A stretch of 64,000 nt of DNA from Pseudomonas petrae (lineage in GTDB: Bacteria; Pseudomonadota; Gammaproteobacteria; Pseudomonadales; Pseudomonadaceae): NCBI RefSeq assembly GCF_021728295.1, contig NZ_JAKJXE010000003.1:124001-188000 (forward strand), in the 5' to 3' direction. A program made the translations under genes and the position numbers. The notes beneath the pieces are model-generated. The model worked only from the letters and a program-made list of their open reading frames with translations, did no database searches and was not told the DNA's origin. Position 1 is the first letter of the stretch, and each line of letters starts with the position of its first letter. Positions 26,191 to 35,534 of this stretch are shown in pieces.

Positions 26191-28151
26191 CAATGCGCCT
26201 CCGCAGGTTCACGTCGGGCCGCTGCCGGTTTTGCAGGCGCGGTTTCTTCAAACAGCGCGTCAGCCACCAATTCGGCGATGTCCTTGATCATCGGCCGCGG
26301 CTCGACCACGCCTTCAAGCATCGCGGTGCACTGTGGACAACCCACAGCCACCAGCTCGGCGCCCGTCTCGCGAATGTCATCCATGCGCATGTCAGGGATC
26401 CGTTGCTTGCCCGGAATGTCGGTGATCGGCGCACCGCCACCGCCGCCGCAGCAACGTGAGCGGAATCCGGACCGCACCATTTCCTTGACCTCGATGCCCA
26501 GCGCACGCAGCACATCGCGCGGCGCCTGATACTCGCCGTTGTAGCGCCCGAGGTAGCACGGATCGTGATAGGTGACGCTGGTGCCTTTGTGCTGACCCAC
26601 GTTCAACGCACCGTCGGCGATCAATTCGGCCAGATACGTGCTGTGGTGCTGTACGACGTAGTGACCCTCGAACGCACCGTATTCGTTTTTCAGCACATGG
26701 AAGCTGTGCGGGTCGCAGGTGACGATGCGCTTGAAGTCGTACTGCGCCAACGTCTGGATATTGCGTCTGGCAAGCATCTGGAACGTCGCTTCATCGCCCA
26801 GACGTCTCGCGACATCACCGCTGTCGCGCTCTTCAAGCCCCAGCACGGCAAAGTCGACCCTGGCGGCTTTCAGCACTTTGACGAAGGCGCGCAAGGTGCG
26901 TTGATTGCGCATGTCGAACGCGCCATCGCCGACCCAGAACAGCACGTCCACGGTTTTCTTGTGGCTCATGACCTCAAGGTTGAGGTCTGCCGCCCAATTC
27001 ATGCGCCCGCCCGGCGCGAAGCCGCCCGGGTTGTCGGTCGCGATGAGGTTTTCCAGGACCTCCGCGCCCTTGTTGGGGGTCGCGCCTTTTTCGAGGGTCA
27101 GATGACGGCGCATGTCGACGATCGCGTCCACGTGCTCGATCATCATCGGGCACTCTTCCACGCAAGCACGGCAGGTCGTGCACGACCACAGGGTGTCGGC
27201 GTCGACCAGCCCGTTGACGATGGGTTGATGGGGGTTGCCGCCATGTTCGCCGATTGGCTTGCCCATCCCGTCGAGGGATGGATAGGGGCTGCCGGCAAAG
27301 TTCGCATCGGTGCCGCCAGCCAAGCCGACGACCATATCTTGAATCAGTTTTTTCGGGTTCAGCGGCTGGCCTGCGGCGAAGGCCGGGCACGCAGCCTCGC
27401 ATTTGCCGCACTGCACGCACGCATCGAAACCGAGCAGCTGATTCCAGGTGAAATCCTTGGGTTTTTCCACACCCAGCGGCGCGGTCCTGTCTGTCAGATC
27501 TAGGGGTTTCAGCCCCGTAGAGCGGCCACCACCGAAGCGCTCGGGGCGACGGTGCCACGCCAGGTGCAGCGCCCCGGCGAAGGCGTGCTTCATCGGTCCG
27601 CCCCAGGTCATGCCGAGGAACAATTCGCAGACGCCCCACAGTAAGCCGATGCCCAGAATGATTGCCAACAACCAGCCACCAAAGTTTGCCGGCAGAACGC
27701 CCGCGACGGGCAGCGTGACCACAAAGAACGAGCCCGAGAACGCCAGCAGGCTTTTCGGCAGGCGCATCCACGGGCCTTTCGACAAGCGGCTCGGCGGGTG
27801 ACGACGACGCAGGTACATGAAGATTGCGCCGACGAACATCACGGCCGACATCAGCAGCAGCGCGTAGCCGAGGACCCGGTTATGCAAGCCGAAGCCGTGC
27901 ACCAGAATCGCAAGGATGATCGACGCCACCGCGCCGCCCGCCGTAGCGACGTGGGTGTTGGCGATGTATTTGTCCCGCGCGACGACGTGGTGCAGGTCGA
28001 CCATGTAGCGCTTGGGCATGGCCAGCAGTCCGCCGAGCAGATCGACCTTGGCGGCACGCCCGTTGCGCCACAGGCTCACCCGCCGCAGCACGCCAATGAG
28101 CGCGAGGCCCAGGGCAGCGAAAAGCAGGATGGGAAGAAGGGTGTTCAACAT
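26190..28151 (-). CDS. dgcB: Dimethylglycine catabolism iron-sulfur protein DgcB
   Basis: 653-aa membrane-bound Fe-S protein needed with DgcA for dimethylglycine demethylation. Several membrane segments occupy residues 1-180. Two [4Fe-4S] motifs follow: C245/C248/C251/C255 and C324/C327/C330/C334. The C-terminal CCG-type domain has RCCGGGGGAP near 565 and GCPQCTAML near 615. This layout fits electron transfer from EtfAB or DgcA to quinone. It is the middle gene of dgcA-dgcB-etfA-etfB; a REP doublet separates it from dgcA. Confidence 0.95.
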   Translation of the reverse strand: MLNTLLPILLFAALGLALIGVLRRVSLWRNGRAAKVDLLGGLLAMPKRYMVDLHHVVARDKYIANTHVATAGGAVASIILAILVHGFGLHNRVLGYALLLMSAVMFVGAIFMYLRRRHPPSRLSKGPWMRLPKSLLAFSGSFFVVTLPVAGVLPANFGGWLLAIILGIGLLWGVCELFLGMTWGGPMKHAFAGALHLAWHRRPERFGGGRSTGLKPLDLTDRTAPLGVEKPKDFTWNQLLGFDACVQCGKCEAACPAFAAGQPLNPKKLIQDMVVGLAGGTDANFAGSPYPSLDGMGKPIGEHGGNPHQPIVNGLVDADTLWSCTTCRACVEECPMMIEHVDAIVDMRRHLTLEKGATPNKGAEVLENLIATDNPGGFAPGGRMNWAADLNLEVMSHKKTVDVLFWVGDGAFDMRNQRTLRAFVKVLKAARVDFAVLGLEERDSGDVARRLGDEATFQMLARRNIQTLAQYDFKRIVTCDPHSFHVLKNEYGAFEGHYVVQHHSTYLAELIADGALNVGQHKGTSVTYHDPCYLGRYNGEYQAPRDVLRALGIEVKEMVRSGFRSRCCGGGGGAPITDIPGKQRIPDMRMDDIRETGAELVAVGCPQCTAMLEGVVEPRPMIKDIAELVADALFEETAPAKPAAARREPAEAH

Positions 28152-28204
28152 GTGGAGCTCCCAAAGACTCAGGGTCTTGCAGGTCGGGATGCCTTACTCG
28201 ATTC

Positions 28205-28297
28205 CTGTAGGAGTGAGCTTGCTCGCGAAGCCGGACTGACATTCAACATGGATGTCGACAGACCCGCCGCTTTCGCGAGCAAGCTCACTCCTACAGG
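28205..28297. repeat. REP doublet, TGAGCTTGCTCGCGA family
   Basis: CTGTAGGAGTGAGCTTGCTC and its inverted copy between dgcA and dgcB. Confidence 0.9.
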
Positions 28298-28312
28298 GTT
28301 GTGTGCCGGCCG

Positions 28313-30373
28313 CTAGAAATCTTTGCAGAGCCGCAACGCGTCATAGATCGCCGCATGGGTATTGCGCTGTGCCACGCAATCGCCAATGCGGAACAACAGA
28401 TACCCTTCACCCGGCTTACTCAACGATGGCTGCGGCTGAATCGCGAACAGGGCGTCGATATCGATCTGGCCTTTGTTGCGCGAACCTTCCTTCATCCCGT
28501 AATAGAGCGCTTCGTCAGGACGCACGCCGTTCTCGACCACCACTTGATCGACTACCCGCTCCTCTTTGGCACCGGTGTATTCGTTCTCCAGCACTGCTAC
28601 CAGCTTGTCGCCCTCGCGGTAGACCTTTTCCAGCATCATGTCGCCGGTCATGATCACTTCCTTGGGGTACATGCTGCGGTAGTAGGTCGGGAACGACGTA
28701 CCACCGATGGCAACGCCGGGCTTGATGTCGTCAGTAACGATCTCGACCTGGCAGCCTTTGTCGGCGAGAAAGTCAGCCGTGGACATGCCGGTGAACTCGC
28801 AAATGGTGTCGTAGACCAGCACGTTCTTACCCGGCGCAACGTTGCCGTCGAGGATGTCCCAACTGCTGACGACCAAGCCTTCAGCGGCGCCCCAATGCTC
28901 GTTCTGCTCAATGAACGGATGACCGCCCACCGCCAGCACCACCACGTCAGGCCGCAGATCCATGATGGTCGCGATGTCTGCCGCCGTGCCCAAACGCAGA
29001 TCGACTTTCAAGCGCGCCAGCTCCAGCTGAAACCAGCGCGTGATGCCGGCGATCTGATCGCGTTGCGGCGCTTTCGAGGCCGTTGTGATCTGCCCACCGA
29101 TGGCGTCTTTTTTCTCGATCAACGTCACGTCATGGCCACGCTCAGCCGAAACACGCGCCGCTTCCATCCCGGCAGGGCCCGCACCCACGATCACCACTTT
29201 GCGTTTCACGCCGGTGGTCTTTTCGATGATGTGCGGCACACCCATGTATTCCCGCGAGGTCGCAGCGTTCTGGATGCACAGCACGTCCAGGCCTTGATAC
29301 TGGCGGTCGATGCAGTAGTTGGCACCGACGCACTGACGGATCTGATCGACCTGGCCCATTTTGATCTTGGTGATCAGGTGCGGGTCGGCGATGTGCGCGC
29401 GGGTCATGCCGACCATGTCGACGTAGCCGCCTTCGAGGATGCGCGTCGCCTGATTCGGGTCCTTGATGTTCTGCGCGTGCAGCACTGGCGCCTTGACCAC
29501 TTCCTTGATACCGGCAGCCAGGTGCAGGAACGGCTCCGGTGGATAACTCATGTTCGGGATGACGTTAGCGAGGGTGTTGTGGGTATCACAACCCGAACCC
29601 ACGACGCCGAGGAAATCGATCATGCCGGTCTGGTCGTAGTACTTAGCGATCTCTTTCATGTCCTCGTGACTGAGGCCGTCCGGGTGAAACTCGTCACCGC
29701 AGATACGCAGGCCGACGCAGAAATCCGGTCCGACTTCCTTGCGCACAGCCTTGATCACTTCCAGGCCGAATCGCATGCGGTTTTCGAAGCTGCCGCCCCA
29801 TTCATCGGTGCGCTTGTTGACCCGCGGGCTCCAGAACTGATCGATCATGTGCTGGTGCACCGCTGACAACTCAACGCCGTCCAGACCACCGGCCTTGGCC
29901 CGTGCCGCTGCGCTGGCGTAGTTGCCGATGACCCGCCAGATTTCTTCCGGCTCGATGGTCTTGCACGTTGCGCGGTGTACCGGCTCGCGGATGCCCGAAG
30001 GCGACAGCAGCGTTGGCCAATGATCGCCGTCCCAACGCGAGCGACGGCCCATGTGGGTAATCTGGATCATGATCTTGGCGCCGTGCTTGTGCATGGCGTC
30101 AGCGAGGTTCTGGAAGTGCGGAATGATCTTGTCAGTCGCCAGGTTGACCGATTTCCACCAGCCTTGCGGGCTGTCGATGGCCACGCTGGACGACCCACCG
30201 CAAATGGCCAGACCGATGCCGCCCTTGGCTTTCTCCTCGTAGTACTTGACGTAACGGTCGGTGGTCATGCCGCCGTCGGTGGCGTAGACCTCGGCGTGCG
30301 CGGTACTCAATACGCGGTTGCGTATGGTCAATTTACCGATCTGAATCGGTTGAAACATCGCTTCGAAAGCCAT
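28313..30373 (-). CDS. dgcA: Dimethylglycine demethylase/oxidoreductase DgcA
   Basis: 686-aa flavoprotein of the 2,4-dienoyl-CoA reductase/trimethylamine dehydrogenase family, converting dimethylglycine to sarcosine. The N-terminal FMN barrel (1-340) has LSAVHQHMIDQFWSPRVNKR then TDEWGG. A Cys cluster for a [4Fe-4S] centre lies at about 348-366 (CVGANYCIDRQYQGLDVLC). A C-terminal FAD/NAD half begins at VVIVGAGPAGMEAARV near 393. It is the first large gene of the dgc operon, 15 nt after the DUF5943 gene. Confidence 0.95.
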   Translation of the reverse strand: MAFEAMFQPIQIGKLTIRNRVLSTAHAEVYATDGGMTTDRYVKYYEEKAKGGIGLAICGGSSSVAIDSPQGWWKSVNLATDKIIPHFQNLADAMHKHGAKIMIQITHMGRRSRWDGDHWPTLLSPSGIREPVHRATCKTIEPEEIWRVIGNYASAAARAKAGGLDGVELSAVHQHMIDQFWSPRVNKRTDEWGGSFENRMRFGLEVIKAVRKEVGPDFCVGLRICGDEFHPDGLSHEDMKEIAKYYDQTGMIDFLGVVGSGCDTHNTLANVIPNMSYPPEPFLHLAAGIKEVVKAPVLHAQNIKDPNQATRILEGGYVDMVGMTRAHIADPHLITKIKMGQVDQIRQCVGANYCIDRQYQGLDVLCIQNAATSREYMGVPHIIEKTTGVKRKVVIVGAGPAGMEAARVSAERGHDVTLIEKKDAIGGQITTASKAPQRDQIAGITRWFQLELARLKVDLRLGTAADIATIMDLRPDVVVLAVGGHPFIEQNEHWGAAEGLVVSSWDILDGNVAPGKNVLVYDTICEFTGMSTADFLADKGCQVEIVTDDIKPGVAIGGTSFPTYYRSMYPKEVIMTGDMMLEKVYREGDKLVAVLENEYTGAKEERVVDQVVVENGVRPDEALYYGMKEGSRNKGQIDIDALFAIQPQPSLSKPGEGYLLFRIGDCVAQRNTHAAIYDALRLCKDF

Positions 30374-30388
30374 GACGGAAACCTCGAC

Positions 30389-30919
30389 TTACAACGGCTT
30401 GACGACAAACAGGCCGTCGTCGTGGCCTTCTTCCGATCCGCCGTAAACCTGCTCGGCCACGGTGCGGAGTTTGCTGCCGCTGGCTTCCAGGACCTGGTCC
30501 ATGGCCCCGGCAAACCAGCCGGTGAACATGTAATCGACCTTGCGCCCTACTTTGCCGTAGACGTAAACGAAGGCCGAGTGCTCGAGCTTGACGCTGGCAG
30601 TGCCTTTTTCCAGATCGATGTCCTGAATCTTGAACAGGCCCCAACCGCGCTGGGACAGACGATTCATGTAGTGCTCGAACACCGCAACGCCCTCGATGCC
30701 GTGGCATTCGGCTTCTTTCTCGCACCAATGCCAAGCGGACTTGTAGCCGGCCTTGTAGAGGATTTCGGCGTACGCCTCGGCGCCCAGCACTTCTTCGATG
30801 CCCATGTGGTTGTTGACGAAGAAATGGCGCGGCACGTACAGCATCGGCAGGGCGTCGGAGGTCCAGACACCGGTCTCGCTGTCGACTTCGATTGGCAATT
30901 GCGGGGCGATCTTGGCCAT
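30389..30919 (-). CDS. DUF5943 (V4R-like) protein of the dgc operon
   Basis: 176 aa, soluble. It resembles the PA5397-type protein always found just before dgcA in pseudomonads (DUF5943, related to 4-vinyl-reductase/V4R small-molecule-binding domains). Conserved-looking patches are HFFVNNHMGIEEVLGAEAYA and LEHSAFVYVYGKVGRKVDYM then FTGWFAGAMD. Operon position suggests a helper of dimethylglycine oxidation, for example substrate or folate binding; there is no direct evidence for a reaction. Confidence 0.8.
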   Translation of the reverse strand: MAKIAPQLPIEVDSETGVWTSDALPMLYVPRHFFVNNHMGIEEVLGAEAYAEILYKAGYKSAWHWCEKEAECHGIEGVAVFEHYMNRLSQRGWGLFKIQDIDLEKGTASVKLEHSAFVYVYGKVGRKVDYMFTGWFAGAMDQVLEASGSKLRTVAEQVYGGSEEGHDDGLFVVKPL

Positions 30920-31008
30920 GGAAACTTAACTCCGGAAAATTCGAGTGGATGCCCTCTCCGCGAGGGGGAGAGGGAAAAATTCAGTGCTCGGCGCGTAGGT
31001 CCGAAGGC

Positions 31009-31986
31009 TTATTCGCCCCAGACGTCGCCCAGGATACGAACCCAGTTTTCGCCCATGATCTTGCGCACCACGCGCTCGGAGTGGCCGCGTTTGAGCAGGG
31101 TTTCGGTGAGGTTCGGGAATTCGCCGACGGTGCGGATGCCCAGCGGATTGATAATCTTGCCGAAGTTAGTCAGACGCCGGGCGTAGCCTTTGTCGTGGGT
31201 CAGGTATTCGAAAAATTCCTGGCCGTGACCCTGGGTAAAGTCAGTGCCGATGCCGATGGCGTCTTCGCCGACAATGTTCATCACGTACTCAATGGCTTCG
31301 GCGTAATCGTCGATGGTCGAATCGATGCCCTTGGCCAGAAACGGCGCGAACATGGTCACGCCGACAAAGCCGCCGTGATCGGCGATGAACTTAAGCTCCG
31401 CGTCGGATTTGTTGCGAGGGTGTTCTTTCAAGCCCGAAGGCAGACAGTGGGAGTAGGTCACTGGTTTCTTCGATTCGAGGATGACTTCCTCGGAGGTCTT
31501 CGAGCCTACGTGGGAGAGGTCGCACATGACGCCGACGCGGTTCATCTCCGCGACGATTTCACGACCGAAACCCGACAGGCCGCCGTCGCGCTCGTAGCAG
31601 CCGGTGCCCACCAGATTCTGGGTGTTGTAGCACATCTGCACGATGCCAACGCCCAGCTGTTTGAAGATCTCGACGTAGCCGATCTGGTCTTCGTAGGCAT
31701 GGGCATTCTGGAAGCCGAACAGGATGCCGGTCTTGCCCAGCTCCTTGGCCTTGCGGATGTCGGCCGTGTTGCGCACCTGAATCACCAGGTCGCTGTTTTC
31801 ACGAATCAGTTTCTGGCTGGAGGCAATGCTGTTGACGGTCTGCTGAAAACCTTCCCACACCGAGACTGTGCAGTTGGCCATGGTCAGGCCGCCTTTGCGC
31901 ATGTCCTCGAACAGTTCACGGTTCCATTTGGCAATGATCAACCCGTCAATGACGATGCTGTCGGCGTGTAATTCGGCTGGGCTCAT
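31009..31986 (-). CDS. Membrane-dipeptidase (M19) family protein with altered metal site
   Basis: 325 aa, PA5396-like, first gene of the dgc operon. The M19 fold is clear from GLSGFGREIVAEMNRVGVMC then DLSHVG (156-161), YSH (178-180) and RNKSD (191-195). Yet the usual first zinc motif DGHND is DGLII here (14-18), and the bridging Glu of the G-x-E-G-G motif is Gln in GFQNA (91-95). So three of the five expected zinc ligands are absent and ordinary dipeptidase chemistry is doubtful. Its constant place in the dimethylglycine operon suggests another role in this pathway. Confidence 0.85.
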   Translation of the reverse strand: MSPAELHADSIVIDGLIIAKWNRELFEDMRKGGLTMANCTVSVWEGFQQTVNSIASSQKLIRENSDLVIQVRNTADIRKAKELGKTGILFGFQNAHAYEDQIGYVEIFKQLGVGIVQMCYNTQNLVGTGCYERDGGLSGFGREIVAEMNRVGVMCDLSHVGSKTSEEVILESKKPVTYSHCLPSGLKEHPRNKSDAELKFIADHGGFVGVTMFAPFLAKGIDSTIDDYAEAIEYVMNIVGEDAIGIGTDFTQGHGQEFFEYLTHDKGYARRLTNFGKIINPLGIRTVGEFPNLTETLLKRGHSERVVRKIMGENWVRILGDVWGE

Positions 31987-32213
31987 CAGGCGGTCCCCTG
32001 GGGTTCTTTAATGGCCGGAAGGTCTGCCGGCGCTTTGGGGTCAGCATATGCCTGAGGGTCGGAGGAGCCGGGTGCAAAAACGACAGGGGAATTGCCGAAA
32101 GCGTCAAGAAACGACAAAGGCGGGGCGTGGTCTTTTGCCGCCCGCATTTGATACCTGTTCTTTGCCTCGCGCTTGGGCGAGAATCCATTTCATCTCTGAC
32201 TCGGAAAGCCCTA

Positions 32214-32618
32214 ATGAAAACCATGTTTCTGGCTCTGGCTCTATTCGCGACAGGTGCACACGCAGCGGGAAATCCGGCCGCCAATCCTTGTGACGGCGTT
32301 GAAGAAGATCAGCAGACGCTTGAGTGCTCGGTGTACAGCCGCGACACGGCGGAGAAGTTGCTGACAGAGAATGTTCAGAACGTGCTTGAGCGCGTGCAGA
32401 CGCAGTTCGGTGCGAACAAGGCCCAGGCCGAGGAGTTCGCCACCAAGCTCAAGGCGGCCCAGGAAGCCTGGAAAAAACTGCGTGACGCGGACTGCGCCGT
32501 TGAAGTGTTCCCGGCCAAGCCCGGTACCAAAGAATTCAACATCGACCAGAACGATTGCCTGACCCGCGCCAGCGACGAACGATCGGAGTATCTGGATACC
32601 GTCGCGCAGTCTGAATAA
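32214..32618 (+). CDS. LprI-like exported protein (DUF1311/lysozyme-inhibitor LprI domain)
   Basis: 134 aa. The signal peptide is MKTMFLALALFATGAHA, so the start is ATG 32214 and not an upstream one. The mature part has four Cys (CDG, LEC, ADC, NDC), a helical middle (EKLLTENVQNVLERVQTQF) and AAQEAWKKLRDADC, the signature of the LprI/DUF1311 domain. Members are periplasmic; one mycobacterial member inhibits lysozyme. Function here is unknown. Single-gene unit, divergent from the dipeptidase-like gene. Confidence 0.75.
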   Translation: MKTMFLALALFATGAHAAGNPAANPCDGVEEDQQTLECSVYSRDTAEKLLTENVQNVLERVQTQFGANKAQAEEFATKLKAAQEAWKKLRDADCAVEVFPAKPGTKEFNIDQNDCLTRASDERSEYLDTVAQSE

Positions 32619-32666
32619 CTGCTTAATGCGCTACCCTGACGCCCTTCCCAAGCTCAAGGTAGGCAC

Positions 32667-33086
32667 ATGAACATCTGCGGCGTAGAAATCAAAGGCAGCG
32701 AGGCCATCTTCGCTGTCGCCACTCGCGCGTCCGGCGCGCTCGAACACGTTCCATTGCCGACCAAGAAGATCGCACTCGAAGACGACGATGAAGCCGTCAA
32801 CGTCAAAGCGTTCGCCCGCCAGATCGAGGCATTCGTGCGTGACAATGGCATTGGTCATATCGCAATCAAAAAACGCAGCAAGAAGGGCGAGTTCGCCGGC
32901 GGCCCGACGACGTTCAAGATCGAGACCCTCTTTCAGCTGCTGGAAGACTGTGACGTCATCCTGCTGTCGCCTCAAACAATCAACGCACAGATGAAAAAGC
33001 ACAGCTTTGAGCTGCCGGCAGCGCTGAACAAGTATCAGCATGAGGCTTACAAGGCGGCGTGTTCGGCGTTGATGAAGACCAGGTAA
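32667..33086 (+). CDS. DUF3010 family protein
   Basis: 139 aa, soluble. MNICGVEIKGSEAIFAVA at the start, then HIAIKKRSKKGEFAGGPTTF and KYQHEAYKAA, match the DUF3010 family, which looks RNase-H-like in topology but has no proven activity. A small GTAAGC/GCTTAC hairpin at 33083-33099 lies between it and the convergent ATPase gene. Confidence 0.8.
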   Translation: MNICGVEIKGSEAIFAVATRASGALEHVPLPTKKIALEDDDEAVNVKAFARQIEAFVRDNGIGHIAIKKRSKKGEFAGGPTTFKIETLFQLLEDCDVILLSPQTINAQMKKHSFELPAALNKYQHEAYKAACSALMKTR

Positions 33087-33095
33087 GCAATACGC

Positions 33096-34271
33096 TTACT
33101 TAGGTTCTCTTCGTTGCAGCAGCCATTCGCCGAGTGCCTTGTCTTCCAAGGCATACGCGCCGCGACTGGATTTCCACACCAGCTCTTTGTCACGGAGTGC
33201 ATCGATCGCCGCCTGAATGGTCTGAGTGCCAGGCACCACTTCGCTGTTAAGCGCCTCCAACGCCTTGCTCACTGCAAGTAAGGTCGCATCGGCGAAGGGT
33301 GCGAATGGCTGGTTATCGCGCGCCCGGTCAGCCATCACCTCCAGCACTGCGCGCTGCGGCAAAGTCAGGGCGTTGTAGGCGCTTTCGAACTCCTCCCACA
33401 CGCCCGCCCGCAGCAACCGCGCACTGTCATGCAGCAGTTGGCCGAGATTCTCGGCGTCGCCCAACTCAAGTGCCACATCGCCGATGATTGAACGCAGCAT
33501 TTCGGGGCGGCGCCCGACCAGCTCGAAGGCGGCATCGATATCGGCAGCGGAAAACTGATTGGTAATCGCCAAGTGGCTGTTGAGATGGGCCGTATAAGCC
33601 TTGGTGAAGTCTTTGCCTAACAGCGGAAAGGGCGTGATGCTCGAGCCATAGAACGGTTGATTTTTGTTCAGCACCAAATGGGCCAGCTTGTCCCGGTTCG
33701 AGCCCGTCAACACCAGCCGCAAGGCGCCGTTGCCTTGCTCATGACCTTGATTTAACTCGTCCCGTGCGGCCTTTAACGCAAACATCGCGTTGACCCCGGC
33801 TTCACTGGTCAAGGCGTGCTGAGCTTCATCGATGATCAACACGATCATCTTCTGTGACGCACTGTGCAACAGCTGCAAGGCCTGCGTTAATGTCGAGCCC
33901 ACTGGCAATTGCGGCGTGGTGAAATCCCACGACAACGTGCGCAGGAAATTGAGTTTGTCTATCCCGGCTGATTTAGCGAGCTTGCGAATGCCTTTTTCGT
34001 ACGGCACAAGGGCAACCGCGATCGCCGAGCTGATCAGGTCGGCGGGGTCCTGTTCCCGATCAGCCCACAGGTCAACGTAAACCGGCAGCCAACCCTGGCC
34101 GAGACACTGCGGAACCAGGTCTTCGCGCAGGAAGGTGCTCTTGCCCGTGCGACGCGGCGCCGCGAGGAACAGTCCGGATGAATAATCGTGCAGTCCTTCG
34201 CCGGTCAAACCTTCTGCGACGGTAGACGCGAGGCTACTGCGCTTGAACACAAAACCAGTGCGTTTGGTCAT
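33096..34271 (-). CDS. AAA-type ATPase with C-terminal winged-helix-like region
   Basis: 391 aa, unrecognised beyond the fold. Walker A is APRRTGKST (38-46), Walker B is IVLIIDEAQHAL (about 143), and a sensor-1-like strand is LRLVLTGSNRDK (about 185-196). After residue 290 the sequence (LTLPQRAVLEVMADRARD ... IQAAIDALRDKELVWKSSRG) looks like a winged helix. The shape is that of Orc1/Cdc6-, MalT- or MuB-type regulators or transposition helpers. It is a single gene with no partner nuclease or transposase. An A/T-rich palindrome directly upstream suggests self-regulation. Confidence 0.75.
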   Translation of the reverse strand: MTKRTGFVFKRSSLASTVAEGLTGEGLHDYSSGLFLAAPRRTGKSTFLREDLVPQCLGQGWLPVYVDLWADREQDPADLISSAIAVALVPYEKGIRKLAKSAGIDKLNFLRTLSWDFTTPQLPVGSTLTQALQLLHSASQKMIVLIIDEAQHALTSEAGVNAMFALKAARDELNQGHEQGNGALRLVLTGSNRDKLAHLVLNKNQPFYGSSITPFPLLGKDFTKAYTAHLNSHLAITNQFSAADIDAAFELVGRRPEMLRSIIGDVALELGDAENLGQLLHDSARLLRAGVWEEFESAYNALTLPQRAVLEVMADRARDNQPFAPFADATLLAVSKALEALNSEVVPGTQTIQAAIDALRDKELVWKSSRGAYALEDKALGEWLLQRREPK

Positions 34272-34295
34272 GATTTATACCCAATTATTGCTCGA

Positions 34296-34310
34296 ACTAT
34301 AATTTATAGT
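34296..34310. promoter_or_regulatory. A/T-rich palindromic operator candidate before the AAA ATPase gene
   Basis: ACTATAATTTATAGT is a perfect palindrome around one central T, 25 nt before the ATPase ATG. A related half (GTATAATTGACAAT) follows at 34315. The sequence is far more A/T-rich than its surroundings and contains -10-like hexamers (TATAAT). Confidence 0.6.
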
Positions 34311-34338
34311 CGCGAGTATAATTGACAATAATCAGGAG

Positions 34339-35295
34339 TCAAACATCCCTCACCTCGCGCGTACGTCCTCGATCCTCCCTCGGGCACACCACAAATCTCG
34401 CCCGGTAACTGCGGGTGAAATACGACGGCGATTCAAACCCGCAGGCGATGCTGACTTCCAGCACGCTCATGTCACTCTGACGCAGCAGTTGCCTGGCTTT
34501 CTCCAGCCGCAGGCCGAGATAGAAATTGCTCGGTGTGTCGTTCAGGTGCAGGCGAAAGAGCCGTTCCAACTGACGCCGCGTCACTTGAATCCCTTCGGCC
34601 AGTTCCAGCGTGCTCAGCGGCGGCTCGGTGTGCTGCTCCATGACGCCGATGACCTGCACCAGTTTCTTGTTGTTGATGCCGTAGCGCGTGGCGATCTGCA
34701 TGCGCTGGTGGTCTTTGCGCTGGCGTATGCGTCCGAGTACGAATTGCTCGGACACTTTGATCGCCATGTCCGGGCCATGCGCCTGCCCGATCAGGTCGAG
34801 CATCATGTCAATGGAGGCGGTGCCGCCGGCCGAAGTAATGCGGCGTCGGTCGATCTCGAACAATTCCTGCGTTGCTTGCAGCCGGGGATAGGTTTCCTTG
34901 AAGGCGTCGAGCGCTTCCCAATGCAGGGTCAGCCGATAACCCTCCAACAGACCGGCTTGGGCGAGGACGAAGCTGCCGGTGTCGATCGCCCCAAGAACCA
35001 CGCCTTCCAGGTCCAGCCGGCGCAGCCAGTGTTCCAGCGTGCTGGTGTAAAACTTCAGTGGATCGACGCTGCCCATTACCCACAATGTTGCGCCTTTTCT
35101 AAGTGGCTCAAGCGCGGCATCGGCGTTCACTGACATGCCGTTGCTGGCAATCACAGGACCGCCGTCGACGCTCAGGATGTGCCAGCGAAACAGCTCGCCA
35201 CCAAAGCGATTGGCGACGCGCAACGGCTCCAGCGCCGACACGAAGCCCATCATCGAAAAGCCGGGCATGAGCAGAAAGTAGAAATCCTGGGACAT
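34339..35295 (-). CDS. cdhR: AraC-type activator of carnitine catabolism
   Basis: 318 aa with an N-terminal DJ-1/PfpI (GATase1-like) ligand domain (MSQDFYFLLMPGFSMMGFVS then ALEPLRVANRF) and a C-terminal AraC DNA-binding domain with two helix-turn-helices (ESIQV-like GIQVTRRQLERLFRL; VLEVSIACGFESPSYFTRSY). Sequence and its place divergent from cdhC/cdhA identify CdhR rather than its paralogue GbdR. The start is ATG 35295, with AAGGA upstream; another in-frame ATG exists at 35343. It should sense carnitine and drive the divergent cdh genes from 35296-35534. Confidence 0.88.
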   Translation of the reverse strand: MSQDFYFLLMPGFSMMGFVSALEPLRVANRFGGELFRWHILSVDGGPVIASNGMSVNADAALEPLRKGATLWVMGSVDPLKFYTSTLEHWLRRLDLEGVVLGAIDTGSFVLAQAGLLEGYRLTLHWEALDAFKETYPRLQATQELFEIDRRRITSAGGTASIDMMLDLIGQAHGPDMAIKVSEQFVLGRIRQRKDHQRMQIATRYGINNKKLVQVIGVMEQHTEPPLSTLELAEGIQVTRRQLERLFRLHLNDTPSNFYLGLRLEKARQLLRQSDMSVLEVSIACGFESPSYFTRSYRARFVVCPREDRGRTREVRDV

Positions 35296-35534
35296 CGTTG
35301 GCGCATTCCTTGGGATTTGAGCATTTGGGCGATACGTGGCCATAAGCGATCGGGCTTCCTGGGCCCGATCATCAAATACACCTCTTGCCGATTGGCAGCA
35401 ACAGCACAGGTCGCTGCTGTGCAAAACCGTGTCGCCGCTGTGCGTTTTGAGGGGCTCGCCGCTGCGTAGCGTTGCACCTCAAAAGCGGGCCACAAACGTC
35501 CGCGTCACCGCCTGGCCTGTAAGGAACCTCACCC

